DNA from: Butyricicoccus_A sp963588905
Lineage (GTDB): Bacteria > Bacillota > Clostridia > Oscillospirales > Butyricicoccaceae
Assembly (NCBI GenBank): GCA_963588905.1
Contig: CAVAJF010000037.1
Coordinates: 153,746-217,745, forward strand
Direction of reading: 5' to 3'
DNA: 64,000 bases
The number at the start of each line of letters is the position of its first letter. Positions within the stretch are counted from its first letter, which is position 1. The notes under the pieces are model-generated. The model was given only the letters and a program-made list of their open reading frames with translations. It did no database searches and was not told the DNA's origin. Below are positions 1 through 8,183 of the stretch, one piece after another. A program made the position numbers and the translations under genes.

Positions 1-1779
1 CATCGCGTCGTGAAGGACGGACAGGAAGGCGTACAGTTTTGCCTTTGGGCACCACATGCCGCCGATGTCTCTGTGATTCACGAGAAAAACGGATGGCTGC
101 GCGAGCTTTCACCGATGACCCGCATGGCGGAGGATGCGGCGTTTTGGACTTGCTTCCTGCCAGACATCGAACGCTACGATTGCTATAAATACAGCATTCG
201 GACAAACGATGGTCAGGTTTTTGATAAATCTGATCCATTTGCATTCTATGCAGAAGTGCGTCCGGCCAATGCATCGCGCTGCTATCCTCTGGATGGATAT
301 GTGTGGGGCGATGCCGATTGGATCAAGCGCAGAACCCTTGCGCCGGAACCGGTCAATATCTACGAGGTACATCTCGGTTCCTGGCAGACCAAGGAGGACT
401 GCTCGTTTTTCAATTATCGCGTTATCGCGGATCGACTTGTTCCGTATCTGTGCAAAATGGGTTATACCCATTTGGAATTGTTGCCGCTGATGGAACACCC
501 GTATGACGGCTCGTGGGGCTATCAGCCGCTTGGCTTTTTTGCCGCGACCAGCCGATACGGTGCCCCGCATGACCTGATGTATCTGATTGATCGGTGTCAT
601 CAGGCGGGCATCGGTGTCATTCTGGATTGGACAGCCGCAGGTTTTCCGACCGATGCACACGGTCTGTTTATGTTTGACGGACAGCCGTGCTATGAGGCGT
701 GCGAGTCCGACCCGAAGGATATGGTGTACGGCGTACAGAAATTTGATCTCGGACGCGGCGAGGTGCAGTCGTTCCTGATGTCGTCTGCGATGTTCTGGAT
801 TACCCAGTTCCATGCGGACGGTCTGCGTGTCAGCTCGGTGCAGCCGATGCTGTATCTGGACTATCAGCGCACAGAGGGCGAGTGGAAGGCCAATCAGTTT
901 GGAGAAAATTGGAATACAGATGGTGCGCGGTTTTTGCGCACGCTGTGTGATACCGTGAAAAAGCAGGAACCGACGGTGCGCATGATTGCGAGCAGCACGG
1001 GAAAATGGTCCTCTGTGACCAAACCGACCGAGCTCGGCGGACTGGGCTTCACTGCCATGTGGCGGGATACGTGGGTGCAGGAAGCACTGGCGCATTTGGA
1101 ACACGCCGATGATCCAGAGGCACTGGCGGATTGGCTGTCACTGTCTTTGCTCAACAGCACAGGAGAACGGTTTGTACTGCCGCTGTCGCACGATGCCGTG
1201 TCGCACGGCGCAGGCTCGCTGCTGGCGCGAATGCCGGGAGAGTATCATGAGAAATTTGCCCCGCTGCGGCTGCTGTACGGCTTTGTCATGATGCATCCGG
1301 GCGATAAGCTGCTGTTTATGGGCTGCGAATTTGCGCAGTACACAGAATGGGCGTGCCATCACGCGCTGGACTGGCAGGACTTGGATTGCGAGGCCAACCG
1401 GCAGATGCAGACCTATGTACAGGCACTCAACCGCTTTTACCGAGACAATCCGGCGCTTTGGACGGGCGATAACACCGAACAGATTGTATGGGTGGATCGC
1501 GGCACCAGTCATGCGGGGCTGCTTGCGCTGGAGCGCAGGAGTCCGAGCGGCGAGCGGCTGCTTGCCGTGATGAATCTGACCGCGCACAAGCTGTCTGGCT
1601 GCCGATTGACGCTGCGCGATTCCGAGGAGTGGCGAGAAGCCTTTTGTTCGGATGCCGTGGCATATGGCGGCACAGGAGAAGCCGGTACTGTGGCGTGCAA
1701 GCCGCAGGAGGACGGGACATGCCGTCTGACGATGCAGATGCCGCCGTTTTGTATTCGGTTCTTTGAGCAAGAGAAATAA
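1..1779 (+). CDS. glgB: GH13 glycogen branching enzyme-like protein, 5' end outside window, catalytic residues replaced
   Basis: The reading frame is open from base 1, so the true start lies upstream; a GTG at 10 is probably internal. The first residues fit the end of a CBM48 domain (FCLWAPHAADVSVI), followed by a GH13 barrel and a C-terminal beta domain. Overall similarity to GlgB is clear (GGLGF, LPLSHD, DWQDLD). The catalytic positions are not kept: region II reads GLRVSSV where GlgB has GLRVDAV (nucleophile Asp to Ser, bases 832-834), region III reads MIASSTGKW where GlgB has MIAEEST (acid/base Glu lost, near 991), and the region I His is Gly (640-642). Only the region IV Asp (SHDAVSHG) remains. 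It heads the glgC-glgD-glgA cluster. I infer an inactive or repurposed paralogue with a non-catalytic, perhaps glycogen-binding, role. Confidence 0.85.
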   Translation, partial: HRVVKDGQEGVQFCLWAPHAADVSVIHEKNGWLRELSPMTRMAEDAAFWTCFLPDIERYDCYKYSIRTNDGQVFDKSDPFAFYAEVRPANASRCYPLDGYVWGDADWIKRRTLAPEPVNIYEVHLGSWQTKEDCSFFNYRVIADRLVPYLCKMGYTHLELLPLMEHPYDGSWGYQPLGFFAATSRYGAPHDLMYLIDRCHQAGIGVILDWTAAGFPTDAHGLFMFDGQPCYEACESDPKDMVYGVQKFDLGRGEVQSFLMSSAMFWITQFHADGLRVSSVQPMLYLDYQRTEGEWKANQFGENWNTDGARFLRTLCDTVKKQEPTVRMIASSTGKWSSVTKPTELGGLGFTAMWRDTWVQEALAHLEHADDPEALADWLSLSLLNSTGERFVLPLSHDAVSHGAGSLLARMPGEYHEKFAPLRLLYGFVMMHPGDKLLFMGCEFAQYTEWACHHALDWQDLDCEANRQMQTYVQALNRFYRDNPALWTGDNTEQIVWVDRGTSHAGLLALERRSPSGERLLAVMNLTAHKLSGCRLTLRDSEEWREAFCSDAVAYGGTGEAGTVACKPQEDGTCRLTMQMPPFCIRFFEQEK

Positions 1780-1848
1780 TAGATAGAAGGAAAAATAAGC
1801 CAACAAATATTGCCGCAAGGCAGTTTTTGATAGAGTGGGAATATTACG

Positions 1849-1870
1849 CAAAAGAACGAACGTTCTTTTG
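1849..1870. promoter_or_regulatory. 22-bp palindrome upstream of glgC
   Basis: Perfect 10-bp arms (CAAAAGAACG and CGTTCTTTTG) flank a 2-base centre. A second small hairpin (GCGAA-ggt-TTCGC) lies at 1885-1897, between this site and the glgC ribosome binding site. There is no following T-run, so an operator or RNA leader element fits better than a terminator. Function is unknown. Confidence 0.4.
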
Positions 1871-1940
1871 AGACAAATCTGCAAGCGAAGGTTTCGCGCG
1901 CAGAGAACAGTCAAAATCTAACAAAGATTGGAGCAGAAAA

Positions 1941-3149
1941 ATGGTAAGGAAGAAAGAATGTGTCGCAATGCTGCTGGCCGGCGGCCGCGGAAGCAGACTG
2001 TATGTACTGACGACAAAGGTTGCAAAGCCAGCGGTTCCGTTTGGCGGAAAATACCGCATCATTGACTTCCCGCTGTCCAACTGTGTAAACTCCGGTATTG
2101 ATACCGTTGGTGTTCTGACACAGTATGAGCCGCACGAACTCAATGTATACCTGGCAAACGGTCAGACATGGGATCTCGACCGCCTGTATGGCGGTGTCTC
2201 TGTCCTGTCTCCGTATGAAAACGGCAAGGGTTCCGAGTGGTACAAGGGCACAGCAAACGCAATTTATCAGAACATCGGCTTTATTGATGAGTACGATCCG
2301 GAGTACGTCCTGATTCTGTCCGGCGACCACATCTATAAGATGGACTATGACAAGATGCTCGACCAGCACAAGGAAAAGAACGCCGCTGCGACCATCGCTG
2401 TCCTCAATGTTTCGCTGGAAGAGGCAAAGCGCTTCGGTATCATGAACTGTAATCCGGACGGCTCGATCTATGAGTTCGAGGAGAAGCCGGCACAGCCGAA
2501 GAGCACCCTCGCTTCGATGGGTATTTACATCTTTACTTGGTCCAAGCTGCGCAAGTACCTGATTGACGATGAGAACGACCCGAATTCTTCCAACGACTTC
2601 GGCAAGAACATCATTCCGGCAATGCTTGCAAACGGCGAGAACCTCCAGACCTATCAGTTCGACGGCTACTGGAAGGACGTAGGAACCATCGAGTCTCTGT
2701 GGGAAGCAAACATGGATCTGCTGTCCCCGAATTCCGGCTTGGATCTGGAAGACGACGACTGGCGCATCTATGGCCGCACCACCGCTGCACCACCGCACTT
2801 TACCGGCAAACATGCCAAGGTAAAGCACTCTCTGGTATCTGAGGGCTGCGAAATCGAAGGCAATGTCACCAATTCTGTTCTGTTCCCGAATGTTACGGTT
2901 GATTCCGATGCAACCATCGAGTATTCGATTCTGATGCCGGGTGCAGTCGTAGACAAGGGCGCTGTGGTACAGTATGCCATTGTTGCAGAGGGCGCGCACA
3001 TCCGTGCAGGCGCAAAGATCGGCAACACTCCGGCTGAGGCCGGAGACAACTGGGGCGTCGCAGTTGTAGGACCGGACGTCACTGTCGGCAAGAATGCCGT
3101 TGTAGCGGCAAAGGAAATGCCGGATAAGGACATTCCGGACGCAGAGTAA
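1941..3149 (+). CDS. glgC: glucose-1-phosphate adenylyltransferase, catalytic subunit GlgC
   Basis: Makes ADP-glucose and pyrophosphate from ATP and glucose-1-phosphate, the committed step of bacterial glycogen synthesis. The 402 residues carry the N-terminal nucleotidyltransferase signature LAGGRGSRL at 12-20, the FGGKYRIIDFPLSN segment, SGDHIYKMDY near residue 130, and a C-terminal left-handed beta-helix. Length is typical for the family. The ATG at 1941 follows a GGAG motif. It lies about 160 bases after the branching-enzyme-like gene and 14 bases before glgD, so GlgC and GlgD are probably co-translated and form a mixed complex, as known for other Firmicutes. Confidence 0.96.
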   Translation: MVRKKECVAMLLAGGRGSRLYVLTTKVAKPAVPFGGKYRIIDFPLSNCVNSGIDTVGVLTQYEPHELNVYLANGQTWDLDRLYGGVSVLSPYENGKGSEWYKGTANAIYQNIGFIDEYDPEYVLILSGDHIYKMDYDKMLDQHKEKNAAATIAVLNVSLEEAKRFGIMNCNPDGSIYEFEEKPAQPKSTLASMGIYIFTWSKLRKYLIDDENDPNSSNDFGKNIIPAMLANGENLQTYQFDGYWKDVGTIESLWEANMDLLSPNSGLDLEDDDWRIYGRTTAAPPHFTGKHAKVKHSLVSEGCEIEGNVTNSVLFPNVTVDSDATIEYSILMPGAVVDKGAVVQYAIVAEGAHIRAGAKIGNTPAEAGDNWGVAVVGPDVTVGKNAVVAAKEMPDKDIPDAE

Positions 3150-3163
3150 GGGGAAGAACAAGA

Positions 3164-4294
3164 ATGAAAAATACACTGGGAATTATCATTGGATTTGATA
3201 GCAATAATGACCTGCGCGAGCTGTCTGAGCACCGACCGGTAGCGTCGGTGCCGTTCGGCGGACGCTATCGCGTGATTGACTTTATGATGTCCAATCTCGT
3301 GAACTCCGGCTGTTATCAGGTGGCCGTTCTGATGCGCGATAAGTATCAGTCGCTGCTTGACCATCTCGGCTCCGGCAAGGATTGGGATCTGTCCCGTAAG
3401 CGCGGCGGCATGTTCCTGCTCCCGCCGAACGCCTTCGCACCGAAGTCCTCTCCGCTGGTAACAGAGAACTATCACACCTCTCTGGAAGCTCTCGGCTCCA
3501 TCAGCGACATGCTCAACAAGAACAAGAGCGAGCACGTGCTGATTTGCAGCGCAGACATCGTGGCAAACATCCCGCTGGATGAGGTCATGAAGGAGCACAA
3601 GAAGTCGGAAGCAGATGTCACCATCGTCTGCACCAAGAACACAGAGGGCGGCGCATTTGACATGTTCCTCGACCTGTCTCCGCGTCATGAGGTAGAGGAC
3701 ATCCGCAACGGCGACAACATGGGCGGCAAGTGCAAGTACAAGAGCATGGGCATTTACATCATGAAGCGCAAGTATCTGCTCCAGCTGCTGGCTGACTGCG
3801 TAACCCATAACCTGCGTTCCTTCGAGCGCGATGCGATGCAGCATGTATTTGGCCGCAAGGACAAGATCCACGGCTATGTATTTGACAAGTATTCCGCAAA
3901 GATTGAAAACGTCAAGGGATACTTCACCGCATCCATGGATATGCTGGATAAGGACATCCGCGATCAGGTATTCCTGAAGAATCGCCCGATTCTGACCAAG
4001 ATCTATGACGAAGCACCGACCTATTACGGCGAGGACGCAGAAGTCAATGATAGCTTGATTGCTGACGGTTCGCGCATCGAGGGTAAGGTTGAGAACTCGA
4101 TCGTATTCCGCGGCTGCACCATCGCCAAGGACGCTGTCATCAAGGACAGCATCGTGCTGCCGAACAGCAAAATCGATCAGGGCGTTGAGCTGTCGTATGT
4201 CGTAACCGATAAGGGCGTTACCGTGCGCGAGCACCGCAAGATGATGGGCAGCGCAAGCTATCCGGTAGCTATCGCCAAGAACGCTACAGTATAA
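3164..4294 (+). CDS. glgD: glucose-1-phosphate adenylyltransferase regulatory subunit GlgD
   Basis: Paralogue of GlgC (376 residues) that keeps the nucleotidyltransferase fold and C-terminal beta-helix but has GIIIGFDSNNDL where GlgC has the catalytic GGRGSRL loop. That loss is normal for GlgD, which in Firmicutes acts as the non-catalytic partner that stimulates GlgC. Recognisable segments include ASVPFGGRYRVIDF, the GKDWDLSRKRGG loop and KSMGIYI. A purine-rich ribosome binding site sits in the 14-base gap after glgC. A hairpin with a T-run follows before glgA, so downstream expression may be attenuated. Confidence 0.95.
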   Translation: MKNTLGIIIGFDSNNDLRELSEHRPVASVPFGGRYRVIDFMMSNLVNSGCYQVAVLMRDKYQSLLDHLGSGKDWDLSRKRGGMFLLPPNAFAPKSSPLVTENYHTSLEALGSISDMLNKNKSEHVLICSADIVANIPLDEVMKEHKKSEADVTIVCTKNTEGGAFDMFLDLSPRHEVEDIRNGDNMGGKCKYKSMGIYIMKRKYLLQLLADCVTHNLRSFERDAMQHVFGRKDKIHGYVFDKYSAKIENVKGYFTASMDMLDKDIRDQVFLKNRPILTKIYDEAPTYYGEDAEVNDSLIADGSRIEGKVENSIVFRGCTIAKDAVIKDSIVLPNSKIDQGVELSYVVTDKGVTVREHRKMMGSASYPVAIAKNATV

Positions 4295-4361
4295 GCAAAA
4301 ACGATACAGAGATGAAATCTCGGATGCGGATGGAAAAAACGAATCATTGCTCCGGGACCAG

Positions 4362-4409
4362 CCGGGGGAACGGATGGTATCGTTCTCCCGGTTCTCTTTT
4401 TTAATTTTT
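4362..4409 (+). terminator. intrinsic terminator or attenuator between glgD and glgA
   Basis: An 11-bp stem (CCGGGGGAACG with CGTTCTCCCGG, one G-U pair) encloses an 8-base loop and is followed by TTCTCTTTTTT. The glgA ribosome binding site starts immediately after the T-run. The structure may partly terminate transcription inside the operon or stabilise upstream mRNA. Confidence 0.75.
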
Positions 4410-4423
4410 GGAGGACACGAAAG

Positions 4424-5851
4424 ATGAAGATATTATACGCTGCAAGCGAAGTGGCACCGTTTATTAAGACCGGCGGTCTGGGCGATGTGGCAGGCTCCCT
4501 GCCGAAGGCACTGGCAGCAAAGGGACATGAGGTAGCCGTTGTCTGCCCGCTGTACTGCCAGATCAAACCGGAATGGCGCGACAAGATGTATTATCTGCGC
4601 AATCTGTACGTGCAGGTGGCATGGCGCAGCCAGTACTGCGGTATTTTTGTGTACGAAGCAGACGGCGTCAAGTACTATTTCCTGGATAATGAGTATTATT
4701 TCGCGCGCAACGGCGTATATGGCGAATATGATGATGCAGAGCGCTTTGCGTTCTTCTCCCGTGCTGTGCTGGATATGCTGCCCGCCATTGATTTCCGTCC
4801 GGACGTCATCAACTGCAACGACTGGCAGACGGCACTGATTCCGGTATATTACGGACTGGACTACAATTGCCGTCCGTGGTACGGCGGTATCAAGACCGTA
4901 TTCACGATTCACAACATTCAGTTCCAGGGTCAGTATGGCCGCGAAATTCTGGATTACGTGCTGGGCATTGACGATCATCATTTCCAGAACGGATTTATGC
5001 AGCAGGATGGCGACGTCAATCTGATGAAGGCTGCGATTGTCTGCTCCGACCGCGTGACGACGGTATCCCAGACCTATGCGCAGGAAATTCAGACTGAGTT
5101 TTACGGCTTCCGTCTGGACTCGATTCTGCGCTGGAATCAGGGCAAGGTCAGCGGCATTGTCAACGGCATTGACGTCGATGCCTTCAATCCGGAGACCGAT
5201 CCGCACCTGTTTAAAAACTACGGCATCAACTCGCTGGATGACAAGAAGGTCAACCGCGATGAGCTGCTCAAGATGTGCGATCTGAGCGCATCGGATGAGA
5301 CCATGGTCATTGGTATGGTCGGCAGACTGACCAGCCAGAAGGGTCTGGATCTGGTACAGTGCGTGCTCAATGACATTCTGGAGAAGGATGTGCGCATGAT
5401 TGTGCTCGGCACTGGCGATTACGACTACGAGCAGATGTTTATGCACGCCAAGTGGGAGCATCCGGATAAGATTTCGACCAATATCATGTTCTCGGCAGAT
5501 CTGGCGAACAAAATCTATGCGGGCTGTGATCTGTTCCTGATGCCGTCGCTGTTTGAACCGTGCGGTCTGGCGCAGATGATTGCAATGCGTTACGGCACCC
5601 TGCCGCTCGTGCGCGAGACCGGCGGACTCAAGGACACCGTACAGCCGTACAACCAGTTTACCGGCGAGGGCACCGGATTCTCGTTTGCCAATTACAATGC
5701 ACATGAAATGCTGCATGTCATTGAAGAGGCCGCTGCGCTGTTCCGCCACGACCGGAAGGCATGGCGTCAGCTTCAGATTAATGCGATGAGCCGCGACTTC
5801 AGCTGGGATCGTTCTGCGCAGGCATACCTTGACCTGTATCAGAGCATTTAA
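4424..5851 (+). CDS. glgA: glycogen synthase (ADP-glucose, GT5 family)
   Basis: Transfers glucose from ADP-glucose to the non-reducing end of alpha-1,4-glucan. The protein has 475 residues, the usual GlgA length, with the N-terminal ADP-glucose binding motif KTGGLGDV at 15-22, the CNDWQTALIP and FTIHNIQFQG segments of the first Rossmann domain, and the C-terminal GT-B motifs MVGRLTSQKGLDL and LFEPCGLAQMIAMRYG. The ATG at 4424 follows TTGGAGGAC. It is the last gene of the cluster and ends at a strong terminator. With GlgC and GlgD it gives a complete ADP-glucose route to linear glucan; a competent branching enzyme is not visible in this window. Confidence 0.97.
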   Translation: MKILYAASEVAPFIKTGGLGDVAGSLPKALAAKGHEVAVVCPLYCQIKPEWRDKMYYLRNLYVQVAWRSQYCGIFVYEADGVKYYFLDNEYYFARNGVYGEYDDAERFAFFSRAVLDMLPAIDFRPDVINCNDWQTALIPVYYGLDYNCRPWYGGIKTVFTIHNIQFQGQYGREILDYVLGIDDHHFQNGFMQQDGDVNLMKAAIVCSDRVTTVSQTYAQEIQTEFYGFRLDSILRWNQGKVSGIVNGIDVDAFNPETDPHLFKNYGINSLDDKKVNRDELLKMCDLSASDETMVIGMVGRLTSQKGLDLVQCVLNDILEKDVRMIVLGTGDYDYEQMFMHAKWEHPDKISTNIMFSADLANKIYAGCDLFLMPSLFEPCGLAQMIAMRYGTLPLVRETGGLKDTVQPYNQFTGEGTGFSFANYNAHEMLHVIEEAAALFRHDRKAWRQLQINAMSRDFSWDRSAQAYLDLYQSI

Positions 5852-5862
5852 CAGGTATACGC

Positions 5863-5892
5863 AAAAGGGAAGCTATCTAGCTTCCCTTTTAT
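5863..5892 (+). terminator. terminator of the glycogen operon
   Basis: Perfect 12-bp stem (AAAAGGGAAGCT with AGCTTCCCTTTT) and a 4-base loop, directly downstream of glgA. The arms also supply A- and T-runs on both sides. Confidence 0.88.
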
Positions 5893-5975
5893 ATACTATT
5901 TATGTCTTAAAGATATAAATAGCATATAAATATAAATAAATATAGCGTTTTTTTTTATAAAATTTGAGAAAAGTA

Positions 5976-6004
5976 TTCCCTTTGGATAAAAAATATGGTA
6001 TACT
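5976..6004 (+). promoter_or_regulatory. candidate promoter of the SLH protein gene
   Basis: A good -10 (TATACT, 5999-6004) lies 17 bases after a weak -35 (TTCCCT). Upstream DNA (5892-5975) is extremely AT-rich and includes a run of nine T residues, and could act as an UP element. The leader before the ATG at 6062 is about 50 bases. Confidence 0.5.
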
Positions 6005-6061
6005 ATTTCTTGCAATGCTACAGAATGTGGCAAAACTATATGTCGAAAGGGGACATACAAT

Positions 6062-7432
6062 ATGAGCGTAAAAAAGAGAGCAGCGAGTATCCTTCTCGCA
6101 CTGGGAATGCTGGCGACAACCGCACCGGCATTTGCAGCCGATACCGTGAACATTTCCGGTGATCTGGCTGTACAGAAGAGCGCCGTCGTTTCCAAGAACG
6201 TGGCAGCGGAGAGCCATTCCTTTATCGCGTTCGGCGCATCTGTAAAGGGACAGAGCGTCGTTGCTGGTCAGACTATGGATGTTGCGGTGCAGCTGTATAT
6301 GCATGAGGGCAGCAATAAGAACGGCGAACGCGTGCTGTTCAGCATCTCCAAGGGCGGCAAGACCGTATACAGCGAGGCTGTGAAGTACAGTGATTTTGCT
6401 GACGAGGGAGAGACGATGGATGCCGGTCTGTATGTGTTGGACTGGATGCTCGACACATCGGACAGAGATCTGAAAATGACTTCGACCGGCACGTATACAC
6501 TGCAGTTCGCTACCCAGTATTGGTCTAACGGCGGCTGGAAGACCGCACAGGAGACAGTGAACAAAGAGAATGTCACCGTAGTTAAGAAGGCGGTTGGTCT
6601 CAACGGCATTTCTCTGGCAGACGAGAACGGCAAGACGGTTTCCAGCGTTACTCTCGAAAAGAATGACGATACAATTGGAGAGTATGACATTCGCTTCAAC
6701 CCGCAGAACACGACGGTAAACCGTGAAGCAACGGTCCGCAGTGCAAACGAGAATATCGTACAGGCAGCGGATCTGGCAGGTACCGTTGTTGTTGTTCCGA
6801 CCGGCTACGGCAAGACCACCGTCTCTGTGAACGTCAACGGCAAGTCCACGACCCTCAATGTATTCGTGCCGAACCCGAACTCCAACAATGTTGTGGATCT
6901 GTTCTCCGATGTCAATACCGGCGATTGGTTCGTTCAGTACGTCCAGTATGCCCATGACAAGGGCCTCATGAACGGTGTCGGCAACTATCGCTTTGCACCG
7001 AATGAAAATCTGACCCGTGCACAGATCGCGCAGATTCTGTATGCACAGGCTGGCAGCCCGGAGGTTTCCGGCGAGATGGCATTCAAGGATGTCACCGCAG
7101 ACAAGTGGTATTATAAGGCTGTGCTGTGGGCAAGCCAGAACGGCATCACCGGCGGCTATGAAGATGGCACTTTCCGTCCGAACAGCAACATCACCCGTGA
7201 GCAGCTGGCTCGTATGCTGTATGCACATGCCGGCACACCGGCAGTTTCCGGTGATCTGAACGGCTTTGCAGACGGCAATCAGGTTTCCGGCTGGGCAAAG
7301 GATGCTGTGATCTGGGCAACCAGCAACCACATCATCAACGGCGTGAAGATCAATAACGTGCTGCACATCAGCCCGAAGGGCAATGCAACGCGCGCAGAAG
7401 CTGCAACCATGATGAAGAACTATCTTGGCTAA
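6062..7432 (+). CDS. secreted S-layer homology (SLH) domain protein
   Basis: The 456-residue protein begins with a Sec signal peptide (KKR, then a hydrophobic stretch ending APAFA, likely cleaved near residue 25). Residues about 30-270 form an unrecognised extracellular region with beta-sandwich character, including an Ig-like LNGISLADENGKTVSSV stretch. Three SLH repeats follow (starting near FSDVNTGDWFVQYVQYA, FKDVTADKWYYKAVLWA and FADGNQVSGWAKDAVIWA), each with TRA/TREQ-type motifs. SLH domains anchor proteins to secondary cell-wall polymers, so this is probably cell-surface bound. It is monocistronic, with its own promoter and terminator. The ligand or function of the N-terminal region is unknown. 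Confidence 0.88.
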   Translation: MSVKKRAASILLALGMLATTAPAFAADTVNISGDLAVQKSAVVSKNVAAESHSFIAFGASVKGQSVVAGQTMDVAVQLYMHEGSNKNGERVLFSISKGGKTVYSEAVKYSDFADEGETMDAGLYVLDWMLDTSDRDLKMTSTGTYTLQFATQYWSNGGWKTAQETVNKENVTVVKKAVGLNGISLADENGKTVSSVTLEKNDDTIGEYDIRFNPQNTTVNREATVRSANENIVQAADLAGTVVVVPTGYGKTTVSVNVNGKSTTLNVFVPNPNSNNVVDLFSDVNTGDWFVQYVQYAHDKGLMNGVGNYRFAPNENLTRAQIAQILYAQAGSPEVSGEMAFKDVTADKWYYKAVLWASQNGITGGYEDGTFRPNSNITREQLARMLYAHAGTPAVSGDLNGFADGNQVSGWAKDAVIWATSNHIINGVKINNVLHISPKGNATRAEAATMMKNYLG

Positions 7433-7452
7433 TCAAAAGAAAAGATACTTTG

Positions 7453-7486
7453 GCAGGACTCAGACACTGAGTCCTGCTTTTCTTAT
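7453..7486 (+). terminator. terminator of the SLH protein gene
   Basis: Ten-base perfect stem (GCAGGACTCA with TGAGTCCTGC) followed by TTTTCTTATTT. Confidence 0.85.
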
Positions 7487-7535
7487 TTGCACAGAAAAAA
7501 TAGATAAATCGGGGATAAAATATGCGGTTAGCTGT

Positions 7536-7564
7536 TTGACAAAGCGGAGTATTAATTTTATACT
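7536..7564 (+). promoter_or_regulatory. sigma-A-type promoter of the Nudix/Wal-type operon
   Basis: TTGACA (7536-7541), a 17-base spacer and TATACT (7559-7564), about 60 bases before the Nudix gene. It probably also drives the three downstream envelope genes, which follow with no terminator. Confidence 0.8.
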
Positions 7565-7628
7565 GGAAAATGAGTTAACATCGGCAAAAAAACAGCCGCG
7601 CAGGCTGGGCAAAGAAGGAGTTTTTGGG

Positions 7629-8165
7629 ATGGACTTGACAGAAAAACGAGTAAACAGTAAATATATCTTTCACGGAAAAATCATGACGGTTCGCGTGGAT
7701 GATGCACTGCTGCCGAATGGCGAGCCGTGCACCCGCGAAGTATGCGAGCATCCGGGCGGCGTCGGCGTGCTGGCGATAGATGAAAATCGCGTCGTCACGC
7801 TGGTGCGCCAGTATCGGTATCCGTATGCGGAGACCACACTGGAAATTCCGGCGGGAAAGATGGATCGCGGTCCGGAGGATGCAGAGCAGGCAGGTCGCCG
7901 GGAACTGTCGGAAGAGACCGGTCTGACCGCGGGACAGATGATTTCTCTGGGAGAAATCTGGCCGTCTCCGGGATTTATGGATGAGCGCTTATACTTATAC
8001 TGCGCCAAGGATCTGGCACAGGGCGAATGCCATCCGGACGAAGATGAATTTGTAGAAATTGTGCGTATGCCGTTTGACGAGCTGTGCCAGCGCATTGCAT
8101 CGGGAGAGATTCACGATGCAAAGACCGTGGCAGCGGTGGGCAAAGCACTGATTATGGGTCTGTAA
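7629..8165 (+). CDS. Nudix hydrolase, ADP-ribose pyrophosphatase type
   Basis: Likely cleaves ADP-ribose or a related nucleotide sugar to AMP plus a sugar phosphate. The start is placed at the ATG at 7629, because AAGGAG ends 8 bases upstream and the promoter lies just before it; the longer open frame has no family similarity. The 178-residue protein has GVGVLAIDENRVVTLVRQYRYP, typical of the ADPRase group, then the Nudix box at about 76-98 with RELSEETG and the preceding EIPAGK. It is the first gene of a run with the WalK-like, YycH-like and YycI-like genes (19-base gap). The physiological substrate cannot be decided from sequence. Confidence 0.9.
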   Translation: MDLTEKRVNSKYIFHGKIMTVRVDDALLPNGEPCTREVCEHPGGVGVLAIDENRVVTLVRQYRYPYAETTLEIPAGKMDRGPEDAEQAGRRELSEETGLTAGQMISLGEIWPSPGFMDERLYLYCAKDLAQGECHPDEDEFVEIVRMPFDELCQRIASGEIHDAKTVAAVGKALIMGL

Positions 8166-8183
8166 GACAGGAGAATACCATTC

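Noticed and set aside
1911..3176. 421-codon open frame opposite glgC
   Set aside because: It is a shadow of glgC: no ribosome binding site and no family motif, and glgC is certain.
3164..4294. glgD as a broken glgC copy
   Set aside because: Loss of the catalytic loop is the normal state of GlgD in Firmicutes.
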